Shown here: piece after piece, positions 43,551 through 53,140 of the stretch
Layout of the letters: each line of letters opens with the position of its first letter
Position numbering within the stretch: the first letter of the stretch is position 1
Assembly: GCF_008180415.1 (NCBI RefSeq)
Contig: NZ_VTEI01000012.1
Location: 23,456 to 87,455 of the forward strand
Length of the DNA: 64,000 nucleotides
Origin: Rossellomorea vietnamensis
Lineage (GTDB): Bacteria; Bacillota; Bacilli; Bacillales; Bacillaceae_B
Reading direction: 5' to 3'
The notes under the pieces: generated by a model
Told to the model about the DNA's origin: nothing
The model's database searches: none
Seen by the model: only the letters and a program-made list of their open reading frames with translations
Program-made: the position numbers and the translations under genes

Positions 43551-44336
43551 ATGGCAGGTTCAACTTTAACAATTACAGATCTTCATGTTGAGATCGAAGG
43601 AAAAGAAATCCTTAAAGGTGTAAACCTTGAAATAAAAGGTGGAGAAATCCACGCAGTAATGGGTCCGAATGGTACTGGTAAATCAACTTTGTCTTCAGCT
43701 ATCATGGGACATCCTAAGTACGAAGTAACAAAGGGCAGCATCACTTTTGATGGTGAAGATGTTCTGGAAATGGAAGTGGATGAGCGCGCGCGTGTAGGTT
43801 TATTCCTTGCGATGCAGTATCCAAGTGAAATCAGCGGCGTAACAAATGCCGACTTCCTACGTTCAGCTATCAACAGCCGTCGTGAAGAAGGACAGGAAAT
43901 TTCACTAATGAAATTTATCCGCACAATGGATGCAAACATGGAAGAGCTTGAAATGGATCCAGATATGGCTCAGCGCTATTTAAATGAAGGCTTCTCCGGC
44001 GGTGAGAAGAAACGCAACGAAATTCTTCAATTGATGATGATTCAGCCTAAGATTGCAATCCTTGATGAGATTGACTCCGGCTTGGACATCGATGCTTTAA
44101 GAATTGTTTCAAACGGTATCAACAAAATGCGTGGAGAAGAGTTCGGCTGCTTAATCATTACCCACTATCAGCGTCTTCTTAACTACATCACACCGGATAA
44201 AGTACACGTAATGATGCAGGGCCGTGTTGTAAAATCGGGCGGACCTGAGCTTGCGAAACGCCTTGAATCAGAAGGATATGACTGGATTAAAGAAGAGTTA
44301 GGCATCAAAGACGAAACTGTCGGCCAAGAAGCGTAA
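43551..44336 (+). CDS. sufC: SufC, Fe-S cluster assembly ATPase
   Basis: A 261-residue ABC-type ATPase of the SufBCD scaffold. Walker A GPNGTGKST, signature GFSGGEKKR and Walker B IAILDEIDSGLD are present; the Glu/Asp arrangement SGLD is characteristic of SufC. GGAGGTATAAT precedes the ATG. First gene of sufCDSUB, the sole general Fe-S assembly system in B. subtilis. Confidence 0.97.
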   Translation: MAGSTLTITDLHVEIEGKEILKGVNLEIKGGEIHAVMGPNGTGKSTLSSAIMGHPKYEVTKGSITFDGEDVLEMEVDERARVGLFLAMQYPSEISGVTNADFLRSAINSRREEGQEISLMKFIRTMDANMEELEMDPDMAQRYLNEGFSGGEKKRNEILQLMMIQPKIAILDEIDSGLDIDALRIVSNGINKMRGEEFGCLIITHYQRLLNYITPDKVHVMMQGRVVKSGGPELAKRLESEGYDWIKEELGIKDETVGQEA

Positions 44337-44353
44337 GCGTTAGGGGGATTAAG

Positions 44354-45664
44354 ATGACTGTAGAAACGAAACTACCAGTAGAAAAGGAATATTTGGACTC
44401 CTTTTCAAAAGGTCTTGGAGAACCTGAATGGTTTTCAGGCCTTCGTACCCAGGCTTTGGCTAAAGCGGGGGAATTGGAGCTTCCTAAACCGGATAAAACC
44501 AAAATCACTAAGTGGAATTTCACTGAGTTTAAACAGCATACAGTAGAAAGCAAGCCTTTTGAGAATTTAAGTGAGCTTCCTGATGCTGCTAAAGCGTTAA
44601 TTGATACAGAGAGCAGCAGTAATAACTTATATGTTCAGAGGAACAACACTCCTGCATACTTGACGCTGTCACAAGAGCTTCAGGACCAGGGTGTCATCTT
44701 CACGGATATTCTGACTGCCATCAAGGAACATGGCGATCTTGTGCAGAAGTATTTCATGAAGGAAGGCGTCAAAGTGGACGAACACAAATTGACTGCCCTT
44801 CATGCAGCGCTTCTTAACGGCGGGGTATTCTTATACGTGCCGAAGAACGTTGAAGTGCAGCAGCCGATTCAGGCTGTCTACCTCCAGGACAATGCCGATA
44901 CAACCCTTTTCAACCATGTGCTTGTTGTAGCAGATGACAATAGTTCTGTCACCTATGTTGAAAACTATATCTCCACTACAGATGTAGAAGAGGGAATCTA
45001 TAACATCGTCTCGGAAGTATTCGCTAACAACAATGCTAAAGTAACCTATGGTGCAGTGGATAACCTTGCAAGCGGGATTACAACATATGTTAACCGCAGA
45101 GGGACAGCTGCAAGAGATGCCCGCATCGATTGGGCTCTTGGATTGATGAATGATGGAAATACCATTTCAGAAAATGTAACCAACCTTATGGGCGACGGTT
45201 CTTATGCTGATACAAAAACCGTGGTAGTCGGACGAGGGAAGCAAAAGCAGAACTTCACGACGAAAGTGGTACACTTCGGAAAAAACTCTGAAGGATACAT
45301 CCTTAAACACGGTGTCATGAAGGACGAAGCATCTTCCATCTTCAACGGCATCGGAAAAATTGAGCATGGAGCTTCAAAATCCAATGCAGAACAGGAATCA
45401 CGCGTTCTTATGCTCAGCGAAAAAGCACGTGGTGATGCCAACCCAATTCTATTGATTGATGAAGATGATGTTACAGCAGGACATGCTGCTTCAGTTGGCC
45501 GTGTTGATCCGCTTCAGCTTTACTACCTGATGAGCCGCGGTATCCCGCGCCATGAGGCAGAGCGCCTTGTCATCCACGGATTCCTGGCCCCGGTTGTTAA
45601 CCAGCTTCCTATTGAAGGAGTTAAAAAGCAGCTGACAGAGGTCATTGAAAGGAAAGTAAATTAA
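44354..45664 (+). CDS. sufD: SufD, Fe-S cluster assembly scaffold subunit
   Basis: A 436-residue beta-helix protein related to SufB. The C-terminal SufBD domain shows VVHFGKNSEGYILKHGVMKD and ILLIDEDDVTAGHAASVGRVDPLQLYYLMSRGI, with the conserved His in AGHAAS. GGGGGATTAAG precedes the ATG, 17 nt after sufC. It shares one base with the sufS start. Confidence 0.96.
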   Translation: MTVETKLPVEKEYLDSFSKGLGEPEWFSGLRTQALAKAGELELPKPDKTKITKWNFTEFKQHTVESKPFENLSELPDAAKALIDTESSSNNLYVQRNNTPAYLTLSQELQDQGVIFTDILTAIKEHGDLVQKYFMKEGVKVDEHKLTALHAALLNGGVFLYVPKNVEVQQPIQAVYLQDNADTTLFNHVLVVADDNSSVTYVENYISTTDVEEGIYNIVSEVFANNNAKVTYGAVDNLASGITTYVNRRGTAARDARIDWALGLMNDGNTISENVTNLMGDGSYADTKTVVVGRGKQKQNFTTKVVHFGKNSEGYILKHGVMKDEASSIFNGIGKIEHGASKSNAEQESRVLMLSEKARGDANPILLIDEDDVTAGHAASVGRVDPLQLYYLMSRGIPRHEAERLVIHGFLAPVVNQLPIEGVKKQLTEVIERKVN

Positions 45665-46893
45665 TGAATGCAAAAGAGATTCGTAAATATTTTCCGATTC
45701 TCGACCAGGAAGTCAATGGCCATCCGTTAGTTTATCTGGACAGTGCCGCTACTTCACAAAAACCTGTGCAGGTTATTGAAGCTTTGGATAAGTACTACCG
45801 TGAATATAATTCAAATGTCCATCGTGGTGTCCATACTCTTGGGACCCTTGCGACAGACGGGTATGAAGGTGCCAGGGAAAAGGTCCGCAAGTTCATCAAT
45901 GCGGAGTCATCCCAGGAAATCATCTTTACCAGGGGAACAACGACAGCGATCAATACGGTAGCTGCAAGCTATGGCAGAGCCAATGTGAGGGAAGGCGATG
46001 AAATCGTCATCTCCCATATGGAACATCACAGCAATATTATTCCCTGGCAGCAGCTTGCCAGAGAAACCGGTGCTTCATTAAAATATGTTCCCCTTCAAGA
46101 AGATGGAACGATATCCGTTGAAGATGTGAAAAATACAGTAACATCCAAAACTAAAATCGTATCCATCATGAAGGTTTCGAATGTCCTCGGGACCATGAAT
46201 CCTATTAAGGAAATTACGAAGGTTGCCCATGAAAATGGAGCTGTCATGATGGTTGATGGTGCCCAGGCTGCACCTCATATGAAGGTCGACGTCCAGGACC
46301 TTGATTGTGACTTCTTCGCTTTTTCCGGGCATAAGATGGCCGGGCCCACAGGGATTGGTGTTCTGTATGGTAAAAAACACCTCCTTGAAAAAATGGAGCC
46401 AGTGGAATTTGGCGGCGAAATGATTGATTTTGTCGGCATGTATGAATCAACTTGGAAAGAGCTTCCTTGGAAGTTTGAAGCAGGTACACCTATCATTGCG
46501 GGCGCTATCGGTCTTGGAGCGGCGATCGATTTTCTTGAAGAAATCGGCATGGATCACATTGAAAAACATGAACACCGCTTAGCAGCCTATGCCATGGAAA
46601 AAATGTCCGAGGTAGAAGGCATGACCATTTTTGGAACGAAGGACCCTGCCAAGCGGGCTGGTCTTGTCACTTTCAATATTGATGATGTGCACCCTCATGA
46701 TGTTGCTACCGTACTCGATGCAGAAGGGATTGCCGTCCGTGCCGGACATCACTGTGCACAGCCGTTGATGAAATGGCTGCAGGTATCCGCTACAGCGCGC
46801 GCGAGCTTCTACATTTACAATACAGAAGAAGATATTGACAAACTTGTTTCCGGACTAGTGAAAACAAAGGAGTATTTCAGCGATGTCTTTTAA
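45664..46893 (+). CDS. sufS: SufS, cysteine desulfurase
   Basis: A 409-residue class V aminotransferase-fold enzyme that takes sulfur from cysteine with PLP. The PLP lysine is K224 in FSGHKMAGP and the persulfide cysteine is C364 in RAGHHCAQPLM. GAAAGGAAAGTAA lies before the ATG. It hands sulfur to SufU, whose gene overlaps its end by 11 nt. Confidence 0.97.
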   Translation: MNAKEIRKYFPILDQEVNGHPLVYLDSAATSQKPVQVIEALDKYYREYNSNVHRGVHTLGTLATDGYEGAREKVRKFINAESSQEIIFTRGTTTAINTVAASYGRANVREGDEIVISHMEHHSNIIPWQQLARETGASLKYVPLQEDGTISVEDVKNTVTSKTKIVSIMKVSNVLGTMNPIKEITKVAHENGAVMMVDGAQAAPHMKVDVQDLDCDFFAFSGHKMAGPTGIGVLYGKKHLLEKMEPVEFGGEMIDFVGMYESTWKELPWKFEAGTPIIAGAIGLGAAIDFLEEIGMDHIEKHEHRLAAYAMEKMSEVEGMTIFGTKDPAKRAGLVTFNIDDVHPHDVATVLDAEGIAVRAGHHCAQPLMKWLQVSATARASFYIYNTEEDIDKLVSGLVKTKEYFSDVF

Positions 46894-47317
46894 CAATTTA
46901 GATCAATTGTACAGACAGGTGATTATGGATCATTATAAAAATCCGCGCAACAAAGGCACACTTGAAGACGGCAGCTTTACGGTAGATATGAACAACCCTA
47001 CTTGTGGCGACCGCATCCATCTGAACCTGAAAGTGGAAGATGGTAAAGTGACAGATGCCAAATTCGATGGAGAGGGCTGTTCGATTTCAATGGCTTCCGC
47101 CTCGATGATGACTCAGATCATCATTGGAAAAGACATTGAGACGGCAATGAGGCTTTCTGAAGTTTTCTCGAATATGATGCAAGGAAAAGAATATGATGAA
47201 GATATTGACCTTGGTGATATAGAAGCTCTTCAGGGAGTGGCTAAATTCCCGGCACGCATCAAATGTGCCACACTTGCCTGGAAGGCTATGGAAAAAGGAG
47301 TCAAGGAAGGGAACTAA
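46883..47317 (+). CDS. sufU: SufU, zinc-dependent sulfurtransferase
   Basis: A 144-residue IscU-fold protein. C41 in NPTCGDR, D43, C66 in GEGCSIS and C128 in RIKCATLAW are the zinc ligands of SufU, which receives persulfide from SufS. The characteristic insertion relative to IscU lies between residues 66 and 128. AAAACAAAGGAG is within the sufS end. Confidence 0.96.
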   Translation: MSFNNLDQLYRQVIMDHYKNPRNKGTLEDGSFTVDMNNPTCGDRIHLNLKVEDGKVTDAKFDGEGCSISMASASMMTQIIIGKDIETAMRLSEVFSNMMQGKEYDEDIDLGDIEALQGVAKFPARIKCATLAWKAMEKGVKEGN

Positions 47318-47352
47318 CCCTGAAGGACTCACACTAGAATGGAGGAATCAAC

Positions 47353-48750
47353 ATGGCGAAAAAAATGCCTGAGATCGGAGATTATAAATACGGTTTCTCT
47401 GATAAAGACGTATCAATTTTCCGTTCGAAACGCGGCCTTACTCGTGAAATCGTTGAAGAGATTTCACGCATGAAGAGCGAGCCTCAATGGATGCTTGATT
47501 TTCGTTTGAAATCTTTGGAACATTTCTATAACATGCCAATGCCGCAATGGGGCGGAGACATGGCTGGTTTGAACTTTGATGAAATCACTTACTATGTAAA
47601 GCCTTCTGAGAGATCAGAGCGTTCGTGGGATGAGGTTCCAGAAGAAATTAAACAAACATTTGACAAGCTTGGTATTCCTGAAGCAGAGCAAAAATACCTT
47701 GCCGGTGTTTCAGCGCAGTATGAATCTGAGGTTGTTTACCATAATATGCAAGAAGACCTTGAAGCACAAGGTATTGTGTTCAAGGATACAGATTCTGCAT
47801 TAAAAGAAAACGAAGAAATTTTCCGTGAACATTGGGCGAAAGTCATCCCGCCGACGGATAATAAGTTTTCTGCACTGAATTCTGCCGTATGGTCAGGCGG
47901 ATCTTTCATCTACGTACCGAAGGGGATCAAAGTAGAAACACCTCTTCAAGCGTATTTCCGTATCAACTCTGAAAATATGGGACAATTCGAGCGTACACTT
48001 ATCATCGTTGATGAAGGAGCAAGTGTACACTATGTTGAAGGTTGTACAGCACCTGTTTATACAACGAACTCCCTTCACTCTGCGGTTGTTGAAATCATCA
48101 TCAAAAAAGATGCTTACTGCCGTTATACAACGATCCAGAACTGGGCGAATAACGTATACAATCTTGTTACCAAGCGAGCTGTTTGTGAAGCGAACGCAAC
48201 TATGGAATGGGTGGATGGAAACATCGGAAGTAAGCTGACGATGAAATACCCAGCGGTCATCCTTAAAGGAGAAGGCGCAAGAGGTATGACACTGTCAATT
48301 GCATTGGCAGGTAAAGGCCAGCATCAGGATGCAGGAGCGAAAATGACTCACCTTGCACCTAATACTTCTTCTACAATCGTTTCTAAATCGATTTCCAAAC
48401 AAGGCGGTAAAGTAACATACCGCGGGATCGTTCACTTTGGACGTAAAGCACATGGAGCACGCTCGAACATCGAGTGTGATACGCTGATTATGGATAATCA
48501 ATCAACTTCCGATACAATCCCTTACAATGAGATCCTGAATGACAATATTTCATTGGAGCACGAAGCGAAAGTTTCGAAAGTATCTGAAGAGCAATTGTTC
48601 TACTTGATGAGCCGCGGAATTTCTGAAGAGGAAGCGACAGAAATGATCGTAATGGGCTTCATCGAGCCATTTACAAAAGAACTTCCAATGGAATATGCAG
48701 TCGAAATGAACCGTCTGATCAAGTTCGAAATGGAAGGTTCTATCGGTTAA
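47353..48750 (+). CDS. sufB: SufB, Fe-S cluster assembly scaffold
   Basis: A 465-residue subunit of SufBC2D where the cluster is built. VEGCTAP, the SufBD core RGIVHFGRKAHGARSNIECDTLIMD and the end NDNISLEHEAKVSKVSEEQLFYLMSRG are highly conserved. GGAGGAATCAAC precedes the ATG. Last gene of the operon, closed by a strong terminator. Confidence 0.97.
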   Translation: MAKKMPEIGDYKYGFSDKDVSIFRSKRGLTREIVEEISRMKSEPQWMLDFRLKSLEHFYNMPMPQWGGDMAGLNFDEITYYVKPSERSERSWDEVPEEIKQTFDKLGIPEAEQKYLAGVSAQYESEVVYHNMQEDLEAQGIVFKDTDSALKENEEIFREHWAKVIPPTDNKFSALNSAVWSGGSFIYVPKGIKVETPLQAYFRINSENMGQFERTLIIVDEGASVHYVEGCTAPVYTTNSLHSAVVEIIIKKDAYCRYTTIQNWANNVYNLVTKRAVCEANATMEWVDGNIGSKLTMKYPAVILKGEGARGMTLSIALAGKGQHQDAGAKMTHLAPNTSSTIVSKSISKQGGKVTYRGIVHFGRKAHGARSNIECDTLIMDNQSTSDTIPYNEILNDNISLEHEAKVSKVSEEQLFYLMSRGISEEEATEMIVMGFIEPFTKELPMEYAVEMNRLIKFEMEGSIG

Positions 48751-48755
48751 TAAGA

Positions 48756-48790
48756 AATCCCGTATGCTTTTGTGCATGCGGGATTTTTTG
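48756..48790 (+). terminator. sufCDSUB terminator
   Basis: AAATCCCGTATGC and GCATGCGGGATTT pair around TTTTGT, followed by T run. Confidence 0.92.
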
Positions 48791-48880
48791 CGCGTAAGAG
48801 CCATTGGTTGTTCTCTCGATTCAAATTTTTTTCACGCTGACAATGAAAAACTTGCGGAGTGCGAGTGAAATAGCTGGTTT

Positions 48881-48995
48881 GCCGATAAATGTGTAATTTC
48901 CGCCGATAAACTGAAGAAAGCGCCGATAAAAGATATTTTTCGCCGATAAATCTAACAAACCCGCCGATAGAAGCAGTGGAAGTGCCGATAAAACA
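48881..48995. repeat. 20/21-bp phased array (GCCGATAAA core)
   Basis: GCCGATAR cores begin at 48881, 48902, 48922, 48942, 48963 and 48984, steps of 21, 20, 20, 21 and 21 bp, with unlike sequences between. Member of the same array class as 4595, 25851 and 57336. Confidence 0.85.
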
Positions 48996-49203
48996 ACCCT
49001 TGCGACTGCATTTCGATAGTCATCGATATTGTTCAGCTGAAGAATGGTGAGTCTCAATAAAAAGCCTGAAAATTGCAAGGGAAAAATTACTTGTTTTGCA
49101 TTCATAACACCTTCAAGCCAGCCTGAAAAGTCAACTGTTTGCCCAATAACCGGCAACAGTGGTATGTTAAATATAAAAGTTTATTGTGAAACGGGGTGCT
49201 GTT

Positions 49204-50046
49204 TTGATATATATCGGATTAACCGGCTGGGGTGATCATGATTCGCTGTATACCAATACCTCACAGAGGAATAAGCTGAAGGAGTATTCGGCTTACTTCC
49301 CGATTGTTGAAGTGGATTCTACTTTTTATGCTGTCCAGCCATTAAGAAATGCAGAAAAGTGGGTGAACGAGACGCCGGCTTCTTTTCAGTTCATTGTAAA
49401 GGCGTATCAAGGGATGACCGGACATAACCGAGGGGATATTCCATTCAGCAGCAAAGAAGAAATGTTCCAAGCATTCACATCCTCTCTGAAGCCATACATC
49501 GAAGGAGGAAAACTTGGTATGGTGCTTCTTCAATTTCCACCCTGGTTCGATTGTAAAAAAGAGAATGTGGAATACTTAAGGTATTGCAAGGACAGGCTGG
49601 GAGATCTGCCTCTGGCCTTGGAGTTCCGGCATCAATCATGGTTCTATCCCGAATATAGGGAAAGGACGCTTTCATTTATGAGAGAAGAAGGCTGGATACA
49701 CAGCATTTGTGACGAACCCCAATCAGGAGAGGGATCGGTGCCGACTGTGCTTGAAGCTGCCAGGGAAGATATGACGCTGGTCAGGTTTCATGGAAGAAAC
49801 GTACATGGGTGGCAGAAGCAGAATGGAGATAACTGGCGTGAGGTCCGCTATCTTTATCGGTATAATGAAGAAGAATTATCAGATTGGAAAGAAAAGCTTG
49901 AATCGCTGAAAAAGCAAACGAAAGATATTTTTATCGTTTTTAATAATAATTCGGGCGGAGATGCAGCGGACAACGCCAAGCAGTTCCTGGACATGCTCGA
50001 TATACAATATACGAACCTTTCTCCCAGGCAGCTTGACTTATTTTAA
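49204..50046 (+). CDS. yunF: DUF72 family protein YunF
   Basis: A 280-residue TIM-barrel protein of the DUF72 family. IYIGLTGWGDHDSLY at the start, VEVDSTFYAVQP, ALEFRHQSWF and VRFHGRN are conserved; FNNNSGGDAADNAKQF closes the barrel. A TTG at 49204 with GGGGTG 7 nt upstream gives the family N-terminus; the frame from 49186 lacks a ribosome binding site. No reaction is known for the family. First of yunF-yunE, 41 nt apart. Confidence 0.9.
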   Translation: MIYIGLTGWGDHDSLYTNTSQRNKLKEYSAYFPIVEVDSTFYAVQPLRNAEKWVNETPASFQFIVKAYQGMTGHNRGDIPFSSKEEMFQAFTSSLKPYIEGGKLGMVLLQFPPWFDCKKENVEYLRYCKDRLGDLPLALEFRHQSWFYPEYRERTLSFMREEGWIHSICDEPQSGEGSVPTVLEAAREDMTLVRFHGRNVHGWQKQNGDNWREVRYLYRYNEEELSDWKEKLESLKKQTKDIFIVFNNNSGGDAADNAKQFLDMLDIQYTNLSPRQLDLF

Positions 50047-50087
50047 TCCTGCCTGGCGAAAAAATGAAGAGATTTGGAGATGACAAC

Positions 50088-50912
50088 ATGGAATGGATAC
50101 TATTGGTGCTGATAGGCCTCTTTGCTGGAGCACTTGGTTCATTGGTCGGATTAGGAGGAGGCGTAATTATCGTTCCCGCTTTGGTCTTCTTTGGGGGATA
50201 TACCGCTTTGCTTGATGACTTAAGTCCTCAAGTGGCAGTCGGGACTTCATTGATTATCATGATATTCACGGGACTTTCTTCAACTTTGTCCTATATTAAG
50301 CATAAGACGGTGGATTATAAGAGCGGCTTGTTATTTTTTATTGGCGCCGGCCCTGGATCCATTATCGGGGCAGTCGTAAATAAGTCTTTTAGTATGGACT
50401 CATTCAATTTATATTTTGGCTTTTTTATGATTTTGGTCTCATTTATTTTGATGATGCGAAACAAAATAAAGCCTATCGAAACTTTTAAAAAAAGCAGCTA
50501 TCAGCGCAATTTCACTGATGCTTCGGGGAAAGAATTCTCCTATGGATTTCCGCCTGTGCTTGGTGTGGCAATAGCCTTTTTTGTCGGTTTTACTTCCGGT
50601 TTATTTGGCATAGGAGGCGGGTCATTGATGGTGCCGGCCATGATTCTAATATTCCTGTTTCCCCCTCATGTCGCGGTGGCTACCTCCATGTTCATGGTGT
50701 TTTTATCCGCCTTGGTCAGTTCCGCCACGCATATTTATTTAGGAAACATTAACTGGCTATATGCCCTCGCTATTATCCCGGGAGCCTGGTTTGGAGCTAA
50801 AGGGGGAGCATATTTGAATTCAAAGCTTCAGTCAGGGGCGCTTGTCAATATTCTGCGTATCATATTGGTCCTGATCGGGATCCGGCTTGTTTATCAAGGG
50901 TTTACCGGGTGA
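50088..50912 (+). CDS. yunE: TauE/SafE family sulfite/anion exporter (YunE)
   Basis: A 274-residue membrane protein with about eight helices in two repeats, each carrying the family motif: GSLVGLGGGVIIVPAL and GLFGIGGGSLMVPAM. TauE/SafE proteins export sulfite, sulfoacetate or other small anions; the substrate here is unknown. TTTGGAGATGACAAC supports ATG 50088 over the upstream ATG at 50064. A matching gene yunE lies beside yunF in B. subtilis. Confidence 0.9.
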   Translation: MEWILLVLIGLFAGALGSLVGLGGGVIIVPALVFFGGYTALLDDLSPQVAVGTSLIIMIFTGLSSTLSYIKHKTVDYKSGLLFFIGAGPGSIIGAVVNKSFSMDSFNLYFGFFMILVSFILMMRNKIKPIETFKKSSYQRNFTDASGKEFSYGFPPVLGVAIAFFVGFTSGLFGIGGGSLMVPAMILIFLFPPHVAVATSMFMVFLSALVSSATHIYLGNINWLYALAIIPGAWFGAKGGAYLNSKLQSGALVNILRIILVLIGIRLVYQGFTG

Positions 50913-51061
50913 ACTTGAGAACTTCACGTTTTCATTCACTATACATAGGTAATAAGAAATGTAATTGTACAAGCTGGATTTTACAATCCTGATTGAGTTT
51001 TGTAGTCGGTAGTCGGTACTCCATCTGGGATTCTGTGTTTTAAAAGGAAGTGGGTGAAAGA

Positions 51062-52432
51062 GTGAAAGAAACGATTCATATTTATCATACAAATGATTTA
51101 CATAGCCATTTTGAAAATTGGCCGAGAATCCGCGACTTTCTGAAATTGAGAAAACAGTGGCATCTTGATGCTGGAGATGAAGTGTTTCTCTTTGATATTG
51201 GGGATCATGTCGACAGGTGGCACCCTCTCTCGGAAGGCACCTTGGGAAAGGGCAATGTCGAGATGCTGAATGAAGTTGGATATGATGCGGTTACCATTGG
51301 AAACAATGAGGGAATCACGTTCTCATATAGCGAACTGAATGACTTATATAGTGATGCCCGGTTTGAAGTGCTGCTTGCCAATTTACATACGAAGGAAGGG
51401 GAAATCCCTTCATGGGCAAAGCCTTACAGCATTTATGTAACAAAAGCGGGAACGAGGGTTGGTGTCCTTGGTTTGACAGCCCATTTTGCTCCCTTTTATA
51501 AACCATTGGGATGGAATATATATTCTCCTATGGATCAGCTGGAATTCTGGCTGAAGGAGCTGTCGCCTCAGGCTGATATGGTTGTCCTTCTTTCTCACTT
51601 GGGAATAAGAGACGATGAGTGGATAGCGGAAACCTACCAAGAGATTGATATCATTTTGGGAGCCCATACCCACCATATTTTTCATGAAGGAAAAGAAATC
51701 AACGGAACGCTGCTGGGGGCGGCGGGAAAACATGGACATTATGTGGGCCATATTATAGTAGAGGTTGATACTGATCAAAAGATCTTCTCTTCACGAAAGG
51801 CTCAGCTTTATGAGCAGGATGGGCTTCCTGTTCCAAAAGATGAAGAAAAGCAGATAACAGGGTGGCATGATGAAGGGAAGAAGCTGTTGAATGAAACGGC
51901 AGCCATTTTGGAAAGGGGTCTAGAAGCGGACTGGTTCAACCCATCAGAACTGCCTCAATTACTTTCGGACGCCCTGCTTCAATGGTGTGAAGCAGATTGT
52001 GCTTTCCTGAATGCCGGCCTGGTACTCGAGGGACTGCGGAAGGGCAAGGTCAGCAAGTTTGATATACACCGGATTCTGCCTCATCCGATCAACCCCTGTG
52101 TGATTCATTTGACTGGGGCGGAATTGAAAGAAGTGATCAAGGAAACGAGAGATGAAGAACTTCATCATCTACAAGTAAAAGGGCTGGGTTTCCGCGGAAA
52201 AGTCATGGGAATCTTCGCGTACAGTTCGATCACCTTTGGAAAAGATATTCATCATATTTATATCAATGGAGAGCCTATTGACCATCGTCAAACGTATAAG
52301 CTGGCAACGACGGACATGTTTACTTTCGGTCACTTTTTTCCAGAACTGCAGAGGAATGAAAAGCAGTATTACATGCCGGAATTTCTTAGAGATGTTCTTG
52401 CCTGGAAACTTAAAGGAATGAATTTAAGATAA
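51062..52432 (+). CDS. yunD: 5'-nucleotidase/metallophosphatase family protein YunD
   Basis: About 456 residues. The N-terminal calcineurin-like domain has HTNDLHSHF, GDHVDRW, IGNNE, LLSHLG and GAHTHH, which hold all metal ligands; the C-terminal 5'-nucleotidase domain follows (about 290-456). No signal peptide, so probably cytosolic, unlike most members. Start is GTG 51062 behind GGAAGTGGGTG, or GTG 51050; family alignment favours 51062. A nucleotide or sugar-nucleotide phosphate is the expected substrate, not known. Confidence 0.9.
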   Translation: MKETIHIYHTNDLHSHFENWPRIRDFLKLRKQWHLDAGDEVFLFDIGDHVDRWHPLSEGTLGKGNVEMLNEVGYDAVTIGNNEGITFSYSELNDLYSDARFEVLLANLHTKEGEIPSWAKPYSIYVTKAGTRVGVLGLTAHFAPFYKPLGWNIYSPMDQLEFWLKELSPQADMVVLLSHLGIRDDEWIAETYQEIDIILGAHTHHIFHEGKEINGTLLGAAGKHGHYVGHIIVEVDTDQKIFSSRKAQLYEQDGLPVPKDEEKQITGWHDEGKKLLNETAAILERGLEADWFNPSELPQLLSDALLQWCEADCAFLNAGLVLEGLRKGKVSKFDIHRILPHPINPCVIHLTGAELKEVIKETRDEELHHLQVKGLGFRGKVMGIFAYSSITFGKDIHHIYINGEPIDHRQTYKLATTDMFTFGHFFPELQRNEKQYYMPEFLRDVLAWKLKGMNLR

Positions 52433-52492
52433 TTCGTAACCTCTCCTTGTCTCCTTTCATAACATAACAGTTGAAAGGAGAGGATGACATTG

Positions 52493-52792
52493 ATGAATCT
52501 TTCCCCTGTGGAGATAGAGGGCCACACTTTTCTGGCTGTTTCTGTTCAGCTTCCCAAAACAAACCTGCTTGTCGTCACAAGCGACAAAGGATATATAATG
52601 TGCGGTGCGCTTGATGTCGGATTGCTGAATGAAAAGCTTAAAGACAGGAAAATCATTGCAGGCAGAGCTGTTGGGGTGAAAACGATCCAGCAGTTGATTG
52701 ACGCTCCCTTGGAATCGGTGACTGATGAGGCCGAACAATTAGGAATTACTTCTGGGATGCCTGGAAGAGAGGCTTTATTAAAAATGATATAA
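52493..52792 (+). CDS. yunC: DUF1805 protein YunC
   Basis: About 99 residues; LPKTNLLVVTSDKGYIMCGALDV and GRAVGVKTIQQLIDAPLESVT track B. subtilis YunC, the founding DUF1805 member, of known fold but unknown function. AAAGGAGAGG lies upstream: ATG 52484 is too close (3 nt), TTG 52490 at 9 nt and ATG 52493 at 12 nt are both possible; the true start is one of the last two. Next to yunD as in B. subtilis. Confidence 0.88.
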   Translation: MNLSPVEIEGHTFLAVSVQLPKTNLLVVTSDKGYIMCGALDVGLLNEKLKDRKIIAGRAVGVKTIQQLIDAPLESVTDEAEQLGITSGMPGREALLKMI

Positions 52793-52798
52793 GTTAGA

Positions 52799-52834
52799 AA
52801 TCCTGAGCCCGTTCTGGTTCAGGATTTTTTAATT
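52799..52834 (+). terminator. yunC terminator
   Basis: AAATCCTGA and TCAGGATTT pair around GCCCGTTCTGGT, followed by T run. 52835-53059 holds no gene. Confidence 0.9.
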
Positions 52835-53059
52835 CATTAGGGCATCAAGGAAAGAATGTTACCAAGAAAAATATAGAACAATTGGAATGATTATGTTTTC
52901 ACGGTAAAAAAAGAGGGTATATAAGTAAGTGGAATTAATGGTATCTTTCAAAAGAAGCGGGAAATTCCTTACAGAGATAGAAACTGGAATACTCTTATAA
53001 GGAAATCAGGACGACAAAAGGATTATTTAAAAATAATAATCGAATCAATTATGGTTCTC

Positions 53060-53087
53060 TTGAAAATACCTTTAAATGCTTTATAAT
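53060..53087 (+). promoter_or_regulatory. SigA promoter of the HD-GYP gene
   Basis: TTGAAA, 16 bp, TATAAT, about 50 bp upstream of the ATG at 53141. Confidence 0.7.
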
Positions 53088-53140
53088 GAAGATATTAGTA
53101 AAATTTGTCGAAAATGATAAAGTATACATAGGAGAATTCG